From NCBI GenBank assembly GCA_026770585.1, contig MU647870.1:9054-20041 (forward strand): DNA of 10,988 bases, written 5' to 3'. The notes below the pieces were generated by a model. The model made no database searches. It was not told the DNA's origin and saw only the letters and a program-made list of their open reading frames with translations. The DNA is from Baffinella frigidus (taxonomy: Eukaryota > Cryptophyceae > Cryptomonadales > Baffinellaceae). The translations under genes were made by a program, and so were the position numbers. Shown one piece after another: positions 1-7,295 of this stretch; position 1 is the first letter of the stretch, and each line of letters opens with the position of its first letter.

Positions 1-1
1 C

Positions 2-3000
2 TGCAAGCTCTGTCCCGAAAACTCATATTCAGCGGCTGGTAGTAGCCAAGTAACCGACTGTAAGTGCCCTCCCGGGTACACGGGCGCTGACGGTACCACA
101 TGCACAGTTTGTGCGTTGGGGACCTACAAGGTAGGTACAGGGGCAGGGGTGTGTCAATCATGCCCAAATGGGACCTACTCTACCGGTACCACTGTCGACT
201 GCACGGCGTGTGCAACTGGGACCTATCTGCCTGTGCAAGTGGAACTTCCTACCATTGACGACTGTACACCCTGTCACGAAAACTCAGATTCCGCGGCTAG
301 TAGTAGCCAAGTCACCGACTGTAAGTGCTCTGTCGGGTACACGGGCGCTGATGGTACCGCATGCACAGCTTGTGCGTTGGGGACCTACAAGGTAGGTACC
401 GGGGCAGGGGTGTGTCAACCATGCCCAAATGGGACCTACTCTGCCAATACCACTGTCAACTGCACGGCCTGTCCCGCAAACACATCTTCCCTGTCTGGCA
501 GTATCCAAGTAACCGACTGCATATGCCTTGCCGGGTATGGGGGCAATGACGGTGGCCCGTGCCCAGCTTGTGTGGCGGGGACCCACAAGGGAGGTACAGG
601 GGCAGGGGTATGTGAATCATGCCCATCTGGAACATACTCTATCACGCTCAGTGCCACAACTGTAGACACCTGTATCGGGTGCGCAGCCAATGCATACAGC
701 GTCACTGTGGGGGCATCCAGTCCCGACACATGTCTCAGATGCCCTGCCAACACATCTTCTGTCACTAATCGTAGCCAAGTAACCGACTGTAAGTGCCTTG
801 CCGGGTATGTGGGTGCTGACGGTACCGCATGTACAGCTTGTGCGTTGGGGACCTACAAGGAAGGTACAGGGGTTGGGGTATGTGAATCATGCCCAGGGGG
901 GACCTACAATAACCAGGAAGCGTCGGTGGTATGTAAATCATGCCCAATGGGAACCTACCAGAACCAGGAAGGGGCGACGGAGTGCTCTACCTGTGCTGTT
1001 GGAAAATACTCTGCCGAGCTCGGTGCCAAAATTGAAGCCACCTGTGCGTGGTGCGATTATGGAGCATACAACAGCGCTCTGGGGGCCAGTGCATGTACCA
1101 TATGCCCTCCCAACTCACGAGGATGCTGGCAAGGTAGTACCAAGTTAACCGACTGTGTTTGCAGGAAAGGGCATTCGGGCAATGACGGTGGCCCATGCAC
1201 AGCATGTATACCGGGGACCTACAAGGTACCTCGGGGGTCTGGGGGGTGCGATAGCTGCGCAGCTGGAAAATTTTCTTGGCATACCGCTTCCTCGTCGGCA
1301 GGACTCTGTGCTACATGCGCAGTCAATACATACAGCGATCCGGGGGCCGCTGCATGTACCCCATGCCCTGATAACACATATTCTGCCATGGGTAGTAGCC
1401 AATTAGCCGACTGTCGGTGCCGTGCCGGGTATATCGGCGCTGGTGGTACTGCATGCACAGCTTGTGTGATAGGGACGTTTGCGGCACTCCCCAACAGCTC
1501 CTCGTGTCGCCAGTGTCCGATGCACACGACGACGTTATCCGTTGGGGCAAGTAGCCTCGTCGACTGTGTGTGCGAGGCCGGTCTGTACAAGGACCCATAC
1601 GGTTTCTGTGTCGAGTGCACACCGGGTTCGTCTTCACCTGTCGATGGCCAGGGCTACGACGCATGCACGTGCCCCGGGGGGTACACACAGGACACCACCA
1701 TATACTCGACACCGGGTGTGTCGTGTGCACTTTCGCTTACAAGTAGTAGAACCCATACGTGTGCACTCTTCACCGATGTCGGGAAAATCAAGTGCTGGGG
1801 CTGGGATACTAGAGGAAAGCTAGGAAGAGGTGACGTTCCGTTTCGTTTTTGGGACATTACGGATATGGGGTCCAATCTCTCATACGTCGACTTCGGTCTC
1901 AACCCCAAGGTTGTGTCTGTATCGGCGGGTAGCGAGCACACGTGCGCGCTGTTCGCTAATGGCAAACTGAAGTGTTTTGGTGGCAACCGTTACGGGGAGC
2001 TTGGACTGGATGACAATGTCGATCGTTCCAGCTCTGCTTATTTGAAATCAGATGATTACACCAGCTTCGCTGACGTAAGTTCTGTCCGATCCGTCGTGTC
2101 GGTGTCCGTCAATTCGCACAGCACGTATGTGATACTGGATAACAAGCAAGTCAAGTCTTGGGGGCGGAACAGGTTTCAACAGCTGGGTCATGATGGCACG
2201 GATACCATTGGGGATGAATTCTATGAGATGGGCACCAGGCTGGTTTCTGTGAACTTTGGTCCGGACAGATACGCGGTTCGTTTGTTCCCCGTGTATCAAT
2301 CTACGATGTGCGCGTTGCTTAACACCGCGGAGTTGATGTGCTGGGGTCAAAATGATCTCAAAAAGTTGGGTATGGGACATGAGGGGGCGAGTGTACCAAT
2401 GGACCACCGTCTCGTCCCCATTAGTCTGCCGACCGGGAGGACGGTGGTTTCTTTGACTGGTGGTAACTACATTATGGTGCTGTTGGACGACCACACCATG
2501 ACGGGATGGGGCATTGGAGCTGGGCTAGGGTCAGGGCATGTTGTCACTGGCTATGTGGGTGACCAGCTGTCTGAAATGGGCAACAACCTGACAATCGTCA
2601 ACATTGGGACAGGGCGAAAGCCCGTGCAGGTGAAGGTGGTACAATGGACGACTTTGGTCCTGCTCGACAACGGGGACGTCCTCGGGTTTGGTTCAAACTA
2701 TTATGGTCTTTTGAACAACGGTATTTCGGACACCGATGACCCACGTTATTACATAAGCGACGCCGAAACAGAGATGGGGGACAATCTGCAGCCATTCGAC
2801 TTTGGTTTAGGTGTGAAGGTGCGGGCGCTGATGGACTTTTCACACCATCATACATGTGTAGTGACGCAGACAAACCAGGCCAAGTGCTGGGGTACGAATG
2901 GCTACGGGCAGCGGGGCACCGGTGACAGTAAGGTGGAGTCCAGAACGGGCGACGAACTCCCCTTTTTGGACCTCGGGCGAAGGATTGCGCCGTGCGCGGG

Positions 3001-3259
3001 CATCGAAGAGCAGCCTGTATGTACCTCTTGTGTGGGTGAAATCAACTGCACCGAAACCGATGCAGCTTGTCCTGATGGCCAATATTGGGCCGAGACCACC
3101 GGTGGTTGTCAGGTCTGTCCGATGGGTTCTTACTGTGCAATGGGGGGGCGTACAGACTGTCCTGGGAACGCAAGTTCGGTGGCCGGAAGTGTCGATTTGA
3201 CGGACTGTGCCTGTATGGACGGATACTTCAACTCCGCCCAGTATCCTATCGCAGTGTAG
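2..3259 (+). CDS. Cysteine-rich GCC-module / RCC1-propeller protein, 5'-partial
   Basis: The reading frame is open from the left edge, so the true start lies outside; 1085 codons plus TAG are visible. Residues about 1-570 are repeated GCC2/GCC3-like (ephrin-receptor/TNFR-like) modules with the pattern TDCxC..GYxGxDGxxCxxCxxGTYK.GTG..CxxCPxGTYS. About residues 575-1000 hold seven RCC1-like units, recognised by HTCAL..GK.KCWG-type strands near bases 1754, 1939, 2120, 2308, 2468, 2648 and 2850, followed by short GxxxxGxLG-type turns; seven units match one closed RCC1 beta-propeller. A last cysteine-rich stretch (bases about 2990-3210) closes the protein, which ends GYFNSAQYPIAV without a transmembrane segment. 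Such modules are typical of secreted or surface proteins of protists; adhesion or ligand binding is inference. The first modules are very alike at DNA level, suggesting recent duplication. The domain assignment is firm, the biological role unknown. Confidence 0.9.
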   Translation, partial: CKLCPENSYSAAGSSQVTDCKCPPGYTGADGTTCTVCALGTYKVGTGAGVCQSCPNGTYSTGTTVDCTACATGTYLPVQVELPTIDDCTPCHENSDSAASSSQVTDCKCSVGYTGADGTACTACALGTYKVGTGAGVCQPCPNGTYSANTTVNCTACPANTSSLSGSIQVTDCICLAGYGGNDGGPCPACVAGTHKGGTGAGVCESCPSGTYSITLSATTVDTCIGCAANAYSVTVGASSPDTCLRCPANTSSVTNRSQVTDCKCLAGYVGADGTACTACALGTYKEGTGVGVCESCPGGTYNNQEASVVCKSCPMGTYQNQEGATECSTCAVGKYSAELGAKIEATCAWCDYGAYNSALGASACTICPPNSRGCWQGSTKLTDCVCRKGHSGNDGGPCTACIPGTYKVPRGSGGCDSCAAGKFSWHTASSSAGLCATCAVNTYSDPGAAACTPCPDNTYSAMGSSQLADCRCRAGYIGAGGTACTACVIGTFAALPNSSSCRQCPMHTTTLSVGASSLVDCVCEAGLYKDPYGFCVECTPGSSSPVDGQGYDACTCPGGYTQDTTIYSTPGVSCALSLTSSRTHTCALFTDVGKIKCWGWDTRGKLGRGDVPFRFWDITDMGSNLSYVDFGLNPKVVSVSAGSEHTCALFANGKLKCFGGNRYGELGLDDNVDRSSSAYLKSDDYTSFADVSSVRSVVSVSVNSHSTYVILDNKQVKSWGRNRFQQLGHDGTDTIGDEFYEMGTRLVSVNFGPDRYAVRLFPVYQSTMCALLNTAELMCWGQNDLKKLGMGHEGASVPMDHRLVPISLPTGRTVVSLTGGNYIMVLLDDHTMTGWGIGAGLGSGHVVTGYVGDQLSEMGNNLTIVNIGTGRKPVQVKVVQWTTLVLLDNGDVLGFGSNYYGLLNNGISDTDDPRYYISDAETEMGDNLQPFDFGLGVKVRALMDFSHHHTCVVTQTNQAKCWGTNGYGQRGTGDSKVESRTGDELPFLDLGRRIAPCAGIEEQPVCTSCVGEINCTETDAACPDGQYWAETTGGCQVCPMGSYCAMGGRTDCPGNASSVAGSVDLTDCACMDGYFNSAQYPIAV
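41..466 (+). repeat. Intragenic tandem duplication of GCC modules
   Basis: The stretch beginning at 41 recurs at 302 with an offset of 261 bp (87 codons) and only scattered substitutions over roughly 160 bp. Further, more diverged copies of the same AGTAGCCAAG..ACCGACTGTAAGTGC start occur near 771 and 1393. All offsets are multiples of three, so the frame is kept. Confidence 0.85.
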
Positions 3260-3406
3260 AAGATCGACGTTCGTGGCGCTTGTTCGCATCACACCCGGGC
3301 ACCCAGGAGATGTGATTAGCAGCGTCTAGTACGCACATTTGTATGTTCAATGAAATTCTGCACATCACCAATCCACTTGCATGTTTCTCTGTCGACACAC
3401 GTGAGA

Positions 3407-3446
3407 TGGTATTTCCTATGTGGCTGGGTGGTATTTCCTATGTGGC
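3407..3446. repeat. 18-bp direct repeat, 22-bp period
   Basis: TGGTATTTCCTATGTGGC occurs at 3407-3424 and again identically at 3429-3446, separated by 4 bp. The pair sits about 105 bp upstream of the TATA-like box of the next gene, so a duplicated regulatory site is possible, but nothing else supports a function. Confidence 0.8.
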
Positions 3447-3550
3447 CGTTGTACATGATAGATTGGAACCAGTACCACATTAGGGCATTGGCGCCCGCCC
3501 TTTGGCGATAGTAGTTTGCCTGGCATGCACGTTACATTTCTAGTTGTATC

Positions 3551-3560
3551 TATATTAAAG
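3551..3560 (+). promoter_or_regulatory. TATA-like box of the secreted GCC-module gene
   Basis: TATATTAAAG lies 60 nt upstream of the ATG at 3611. It differs slightly from the TATTTAAA boxes of the minus-strand genes, but its position is similar. It argues against the upstream GTG at 3569, which would fall before a normal transcription start. Confidence 0.5.
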
Positions 3561-3610
3561 ATAGTCTCGTGTACGTGTATGTTGATACAGGTGTAATCAG
3601 AGCTCTTTCC

Positions 3611-5743
3611 ATGAAGATGCTGCAGAATCCACATGTTCGACGTCCTCCGTCATACTTACACCGACCCAGTAGCAAGATTGGCTTGTCTTTGTGTCTTCTG
3701 TCCTGGTGTCTAGTTTCGACGGCTGCAATGGAGCCAGGGGATACTTGCGAAGTATGCCCTGTGAACCATTATTGCGCAGCCGAGAACCGAGATGCCTGTC
3801 CCTTGAATTCAATTTCGAACGCGGGGAGTAATGTTATCACGCAGTGCAAATGCAAACCAGGGTATAATGGGCCCGATGGTGTGGAGTGTAGTGGCTGTGA
3901 GGTCGACACGTTCTGTATAGGTGGTGCAGCCGCAGTTGAGAATTGTCCCACCAACTCAAACTCTCCTGCACTAAGCACATCGTCAACAGCTTGTGTATGT
4001 ACCCCGGGTTGGTATGGTACAAACGGTGGGTCGTGTATAGTATGCCCAATTGGGTCGTGGTGTTCCGGTGGGGTCAAGAATACCTGTTCGGAATTTTCCT
4101 CCTCCGCTGGCGGCAGTGATGCTATTACGGATTGTAAGTGCAACGCCGGGTACACTGGTGACGACGGCGGGTCGTGTTCTGCGTGTCTCGCCGGTACTTA
4201 CAAGATTGGTATTGGAAGCGCCGACTGTACTTCTTGCGGTATCAACACATACTCCGATGCGGTGGGTGCTACGGAGGAAAGCACTTGCCTGGGATGTTCT
4301 GCGGGCAGCGCTTCCCCCGTGGGTAGTGATGATGTTACGGATTGTACGTGTAACGCCGGATGGACTGGTACTGACGGCGGGTCGTGTTCTGTGTGTCCAG
4401 CCGGTGCTTACAAGATTGATACTGGCAGCGCCGCCTGTACTTCTTGCGGTGTCAACACATACTCTACTGCGGTGGGTGCCACGCTAGCAAACACCTGCGA
4501 GGAATGTCTTGCTAACAGTTACTCTGCTGCCAAGAGTGATTCGGATACGGACTGTGTATGCGGCCCGGGATGGCATGGTTCCAACGGGGCTGCCTGTAGT
4601 GCATGCAGTGCAGGTTCTTGGTGTTCTGGAGGCGCGGTGTTCGCTTGTCCTGATCGGTCCACTTCGCCCGGCACGAGTTCAAACATTACGGACTGCACGT
4701 GCATTCCCGGCGCAGTTGGGTACGATGGCGGGCCTTGTCAGGCCTGTACCGCAGATGAGTACTGTCCAGGAGGCAATTCGGTTCACGAATGTCCTTCGCA
4801 CTCCTCATCCAATGCGTCGAGCTCGGCGTTGGCCGACTGTACCTGCGATGGTGGGTATACTGGTGAGGCAGGAGGTCCGTGTGCACGCTGTGTTGCCAAC
4901 ACTTACTGTTCCGGTGGAGAAATGGACAATTGTCCCACCCACCAGCGTTCGGCTTCTGGAAGCGATAACAAGCTGGATTGTGCCTGTAAGGCAGGATGGG
5001 TTGGAGAGAATGGCGATTCGTGTTCCATATGCAGTGCAGACGAGTACTGCACCGGCGGGGCTACGTCCACGTCATGCCTAGCTAACTCTGAATCACAGAT
5101 TGGAAGCAAGGCATCCACTGATTGTATCTGCGAGCAGGGGTGGTATGGTGCGCCGGGTGGTGAATGTACTCAGTGCGAGGTTGGGTCGTGGTGTCATTCA
5201 GGTTCCAAGACAGAATGTCCCGAGAATACTAGTACTGCATCCACGGGTACGTTTATGCTCGCTAACTGCACGTGTATCACCGGACACTATGCCTCTTCAG
5301 ATGGGACGGTGTGCAATGGCTGTCCTGCTGGTACTTACAAAGTGAATACTGGAACGGGAGAATGCACGGACTGTAGTGCCAATACCTTCTCGGCGACGGT
5401 CGGTGCATCTTTGGAAGACACGTGTATCGACTGTCCCACTGGCAGCTCTTCGGGGGAGCGCAGTGGTGCACGGACAAACTGTGTGTGTGATGCCGGTTAC
5501 ACTGGCGCAGCTGGAACCGATTGCAGTGCTTGTGATCAAGGGACGTGGAAGGGTTCCACTGGAAGCGGTGCCTGTACTCTGTGTGGGCAAGGCACTTACT
5601 CGTCCGATTACGCTGCGGTCCATGTGGACACATGCACATCATGCCTGGAATCCTCCAGCTCGAATGCGGGGAGTAAAAGTATGGCTTCGTGCAAATGCAT
5701 GGGGGGGTACTACAATACGGGCACCGCGGGCTTTGCTAATTAG
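3611..5743 (+). CDS. Secreted cysteine-rich GCC2/GCC3-module protein
   Basis: This gene encodes 710 aa. The frame is open back to a GTG at 3569, but the first ATG is at 3611, 60 nt after a TATA-like box. Residues 1-39 form a signal peptide: an Arg/His-containing n-region, a hydrophobic core from about Ile23 to Val35 and a small-residue cleavage site around STAA (36-39). The rest is GCC2/GCC3-like cysteine-rich modules, with recurrent GxYCxGG, CPxxSxS, DCxCxxGYxGxxGGxCxxC and AGTYKxxTGxxxCxxC patterns. It has no RCC1 units, transmembrane helix or GPI-type tail; it ends GGYYNTGTAGFAN. Two adjacent modules (from 4118 and 4328, offset 210 bp) are near-copies. It is paralogous in module type to the upstream gene and lies 351 bp after it on the same strand. 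Likely secreted or on the cell or virion surface; the ligand is unknown. Confidence 0.9.
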   Translation: MKMLQNPHVRRPPSYLHRPSSKIGLSLCLLSWCLVSTAAMEPGDTCEVCPVNHYCAAENRDACPLNSISNAGSNVITQCKCKPGYNGPDGVECSGCEVDTFCIGGAAAVENCPTNSNSPALSTSSTACVCTPGWYGTNGGSCIVCPIGSWCSGGVKNTCSEFSSSAGGSDAITDCKCNAGYTGDDGGSCSACLAGTYKIGIGSADCTSCGINTYSDAVGATEESTCLGCSAGSASPVGSDDVTDCTCNAGWTGTDGGSCSVCPAGAYKIDTGSAACTSCGVNTYSTAVGATLANTCEECLANSYSAAKSDSDTDCVCGPGWHGSNGAACSACSAGSWCSGGAVFACPDRSTSPGTSSNITDCTCIPGAVGYDGGPCQACTADEYCPGGNSVHECPSHSSSNASSSALADCTCDGGYTGEAGGPCARCVANTYCSGGEMDNCPTHQRSASGSDNKLDCACKAGWVGENGDSCSICSADEYCTGGATSTSCLANSESQIGSKASTDCICEQGWYGAPGGECTQCEVGSWCHSGSKTECPENTSTASTGTFMLANCTCITGHYASSDGTVCNGCPAGTYKVNTGTGECTDCSANTFSATVGASLEDTCIDCPTGSSSGERSGARTNCVCDAGYTGAAGTDCSACDQGTWKGSTGSGACTLCGQGTYSSDYAAVHVDTCTSCLESSSSNAGSKSMASCKCMGGYYNTGTAGFAN
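4118..4500 (+). repeat. Tandem near-copy of a 70-codon GCC module
   Basis: The sequence starting GATGCTATTACGG at 4118 is repeated from 4328 (GATGATGTTACGG) with an offset of 210 bp, exactly 70 codons, and high identity over most of the unit. The frame is preserved, indicating module duplication inside the gene. Confidence 0.75.
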
Positions 5744-5873
5744 TGTGGTGTATGTAACACGGGGTTACCTAAAAATATGAACTTTTCTACAGGGGGTCAT
5801 GTAATGTTTGGTTTTGTAGATTTACTTGAAACATGCTAACACCTCACACCCACTGTGTCCATCTCTGTACATC
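5744..5873. other. Short convergent intergenic gap
   Basis: This gap separates the plus-strand GCC gene from the minus-strand Ser/Pro-rich gene; both genes end here. I see no canonical AATAAA on either strand and no stable hairpin. Confidence 0.5.
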
Positions 5874-6350
5874 CTAAGGAGCAGCAGGCGAGTACACGCG
5901 ACCTCCCCTCGGGGAGGTGGTTGGCGACACGCTTGGCGACGTCGGAAGGTACCCGTTGCTGTCGGGTGTGTTATCCGGAGAGGGACGCAGGAAGAAGCCG
6001 CTCTGTACGGGGCTGTCGGTGTGGGTGCCGAGGGCGCTGCGCTTGGCGAACCGGTCGGGGCGCGCAAACCCCGGGCCACGCGGGTGCTTGGTCGCTGCAA
6101 TGCCATACTCGCCCGTCTCCTCCAAAAAAGTGCCCAAGGACCTCCCCGGCGCGATGTACGGCCGTGCCACGCCGGGAATCGGCGAAGTCGCCATCCTGGG
6201 TGGAGACGGCGGTGACTTGGGCGAACACGGTGGTGACTGCCGTGTCACTCCGGGTATCGGCGAAGTCGCGAACCTGGGCAGCTCCGGCGGTGACTTGGGC
6301 GAACACGGCGGTGAGTCGAGAACGAATTTGTGGGTAGTGGGCGTGGCCAT
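5874..6350 (-). CDS. Ser/Pro-rich protein with tandem 26-residue repeats
   Basis: The chosen ATG (6350) gives 158 aa. The frame continues upstream to an ATG at 6407, but a TATTTAAA box at 6400-6393 would lie inside that extension, and it sits 50 nt before ATG 6350, the same spacing as in the neighbours. Residues 12-37 and 38-63 are a tandem repeat built on SPPCSPKSPP..P...ATSPIPG. The tail (about 123-158) is again rich in SP/TP motifs. Many SP sites suggest proline-directed phosphorylation and a disordered structure. The middle (65-110) is less biased, with GPGFARPDRFAKR. No family is recognised; a structural or tegument-like phosphoprotein is only a guess. The plus strand is also open here because of GC bias and the repeat, so the strand choice rests mainly on the promoter and the protein-like SP pattern. 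Confidence 0.6.
   Translation of the reverse strand: MATPTTHKFVLDSPPCSPKSPPELPRFATSPIPGVTRQSPPCSPKSPPSPPRMATSPIPGVARPYIAPGRSLGTFLEETGEYGIAATKHPRGPGFARPDRFAKRSALGTHTDSPVQSGFFLRPSPDNTPDSNGYLPTSPSVSPTTSPRGGRVYSPAAP
6162..6317 (-). repeat. Two tandem 78-bp units in the Ser/Pro-rich gene
   Basis: The units 6317-6240 and 6239-6162 (minus-strand order) have a 78-bp period. They share long identical stretches, such as GGTGACTTGGGCGAACACGG on the plus strand at 6211 and 6289. They encode the two 26-residue SP repeats. Confidence 0.8.
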
Positions 6351-6392
6351 GTGTGCGAGTTGGTGAGGGATGAAAGTCAAAACTAGATCTTC

Positions 6393-6400
6393 TTTAAATA
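6393..6400 (-). promoter_or_regulatory. TATTTAAA box of the Ser/Pro-rich gene
   Basis: TATTTAAA on the minus strand lies 50 nt upstream of the ATG at 6350. The same octamer stands at the same distance before the 190-aa gene and, with one change, before the membrane-protein gene. Confidence 0.6.
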
Positions 6401-6513
6401 GTACCATATTGAGAAGTACACACGTGACATTAGAAAGAAACAGACAACACGTGGTACAAAATAATAATTGTATCCCCTATGGTCTAAAAATACATCTTTC
6501 TGAATTTTATGTC

Positions 6514-6523
6514 AACACGTGTT
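6514..6523. promoter_or_regulatory. AACACGTGTT palindrome
   Basis: A perfect 10-bp palindrome with an E-box core (CACGTG) lies in non-coding DNA, identical to four copies between 9509 and 9992. It is a probable binding site for a dimeric DNA-binding protein. Confidence 0.55.
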
Positions 6524-6614
6524 TACAATATTTTTCCAATATGTGTTTATATCATTTCAACAGACCCTCGAGTGGTCTCAACAACTGTGTGTGTCGTAAT
6601 CGCTGTTTATGACA

Positions 6615-6620
6615 TTTAAT
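6615..6620 (-). terminator. Possible ATTAAA polyadenylation signal
   Basis: ATTAAA, the common variant of AATAAA, lies 34 nt after the stop of the 190-aa minus-strand gene. Its position is suitable, but a single hexamer in AT-rich DNA is weak evidence. Confidence 0.35.
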
Positions 6621-6653
6621 CTTTCACAAACAGTATGCCCTAGACCGTGGCTC

Positions 6654-7226
6654 CTACATCGCCAAGTCTGCAAGCTCTTTCATAAACGCATCATCGTCAC
6701 TCACACTAGCCTTCTTCTGTGTTTTAAACGCGTCCGTCGGTGTGTTATCTGAGTACACATCAAGAGGTGTCTGTGTGTCTTTTTCTTCTTCTTCGAGTAG
6801 GAATTGGTTGCTGTTCAGCAAATGTACAATCGCGTTCATCTCACCAGTGGTACAGGCCCACGCCGGGGTTGTGGAGTCTCCAGACACTGCCGTCTCTGTG
6901 GCGATCCCTTTGTCGATAAAAGCGAGTACTTCGTTCAGAAGGGGGGAGTTAGGGGTACGTTCAACAGCAAGAGCGGCAAATGGTCTCACCGCTTGACACA
7001 ATACATGGGGGTCTGATATCTGCTCATGGACGCCATCGAACAGCATCTGAAGGACCGCCCTGTGTTCTTTGTTGTGTTCCTTGGGGGGTAGAACCGTTGT
7101 GTTAGTCGTACTATCGGCCAGCAAACCCGGTTCGAGCCCGGCCTCAATGGTATGCGCCGACCCTGTTTCCGAAGATGTGGTCGATTCCATCTCCGTTTTG
7201 TCCACCGTTCCTGTACCGTATTCCAT
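6654..7226 (-). CDS. Acidic 190-aa protein of unknown function
   Basis: The ATG at 7226 has a good context (G at -3, G at +4) and lies 48 nt after a TATTTAAA box. The protein has a Thr/Ser/Glu-rich, probably disordered N-terminus (1-50), a likely helical core (about 50-150, with HRAVLQMLFDGVHEQ and LLNEVLAFIDKGI), a run of acidic residues (LLEEEEKD) and an acidic C-terminus (VSDDDAFMKELADLAM). It has no signal peptide, membrane segment or cysteine pattern, so it is probably cytoplasmic or nuclear. The acidic tail with hydrophobics (DDDAFMKELADL) could act as a transactivation or interaction peptide, but that is speculation. I recognise no family. It lies 69 bp after the stop of the 210-aa gene on the same strand. 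Confidence 0.75.
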   Translation of the reverse strand: MEYGTGTVDKTEMESTTSSETGSAHTIEAGLEPGLLADSTTNTTVLPPKEHNKEHRAVLQMLFDGVHEQISDPHVLCQAVRPFAALAVERTPNSPLLNEVLAFIDKGIATETAVSGDSTTPAWACTTGEMNAIVHLLNSNQFLLEEEEKDTQTPLDVYSDNTPTDAFKTQKKASVSDDDAFMKELADLAM

Positions 7227-7266
7227 TGCTGTTGTCTCTGGTCCTTATACCTATACAGTAAATCTG

Positions 7267-7274
7267 TTTAAATA
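7267..7274 (-). promoter_or_regulatory. TATTTAAA box of the acidic 190-aa gene
   Basis: TATTTAAA on the minus strand lies 48 nt before ATG 7226 and only 22 nt after the stop of the upstream 210-aa gene, so each minus-strand gene seems to have its own promoter rather than forming an operon. Confidence 0.6.
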
Positions 7275-7295
7275 TGGATAATATTGTTATACCCA

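Larger units (their letters stand above)
3260..3610. other. Intergenic region between the two cysteine-rich genes
   Basis: No credible ORF is present. It contains an 18-bp direct repeat (3407-3424 and 3429-3446), a CACGTG at 3398-3403 and a TATA-like box at 3551. It presumably holds the 3' end of the upstream transcript and the promoter of the downstream gene. No canonical AATAAA was found after the upstream stop; AATGAAA near 3350 is only a weak variant. Confidence 0.6.
6351..6653. other. AT-rich intergenic region with E-box palindromes
   Basis: About 300 bp lie between the minus-strand 190-aa gene and the Ser/Pro-rich gene; the region is clearly AT-richer than the surrounding coding DNA. 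It holds the TATA box of the downstream gene (6400-6393), CACGTG at 6421, AACACGTGGT at 6446-6455 and the perfect palindrome AACACGTGTT at 6514-6523. An 80-codon plus-strand ORF (6370-6612) has no supporting signal. The likely role is promoter/enhancer DNA. Confidence 0.6.

Noticed and set aside
2048-2494. 148-codon minus-strand ORF
   Set aside because: It is antisense to the well-supported RCC1 region and shows no domain or promoter.
3569-3610. GTG start extending the secreted protein by 14 residues
   Set aside because: It lies only 9 nt after the TATA-like box, is not ATG, and would bury the signal peptide further from the N-terminus.
5917-6366. 149-codon and 160-codon plus-strand ORFs
   Set aside because: They overlap the Ser/Pro-rich minus-strand gene. 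They have no promoter-like box, and their openness follows from GC bias and the 78-bp repeat. Not excluded absolutely; see the finding on this locus.
6370-6612. 80-codon plus-strand ORF in AT-rich DNA
   Set aside because: There is no TATA box or domain, the composition looks random, and it overlaps the promoter of the 6350 gene and palindromic sites.
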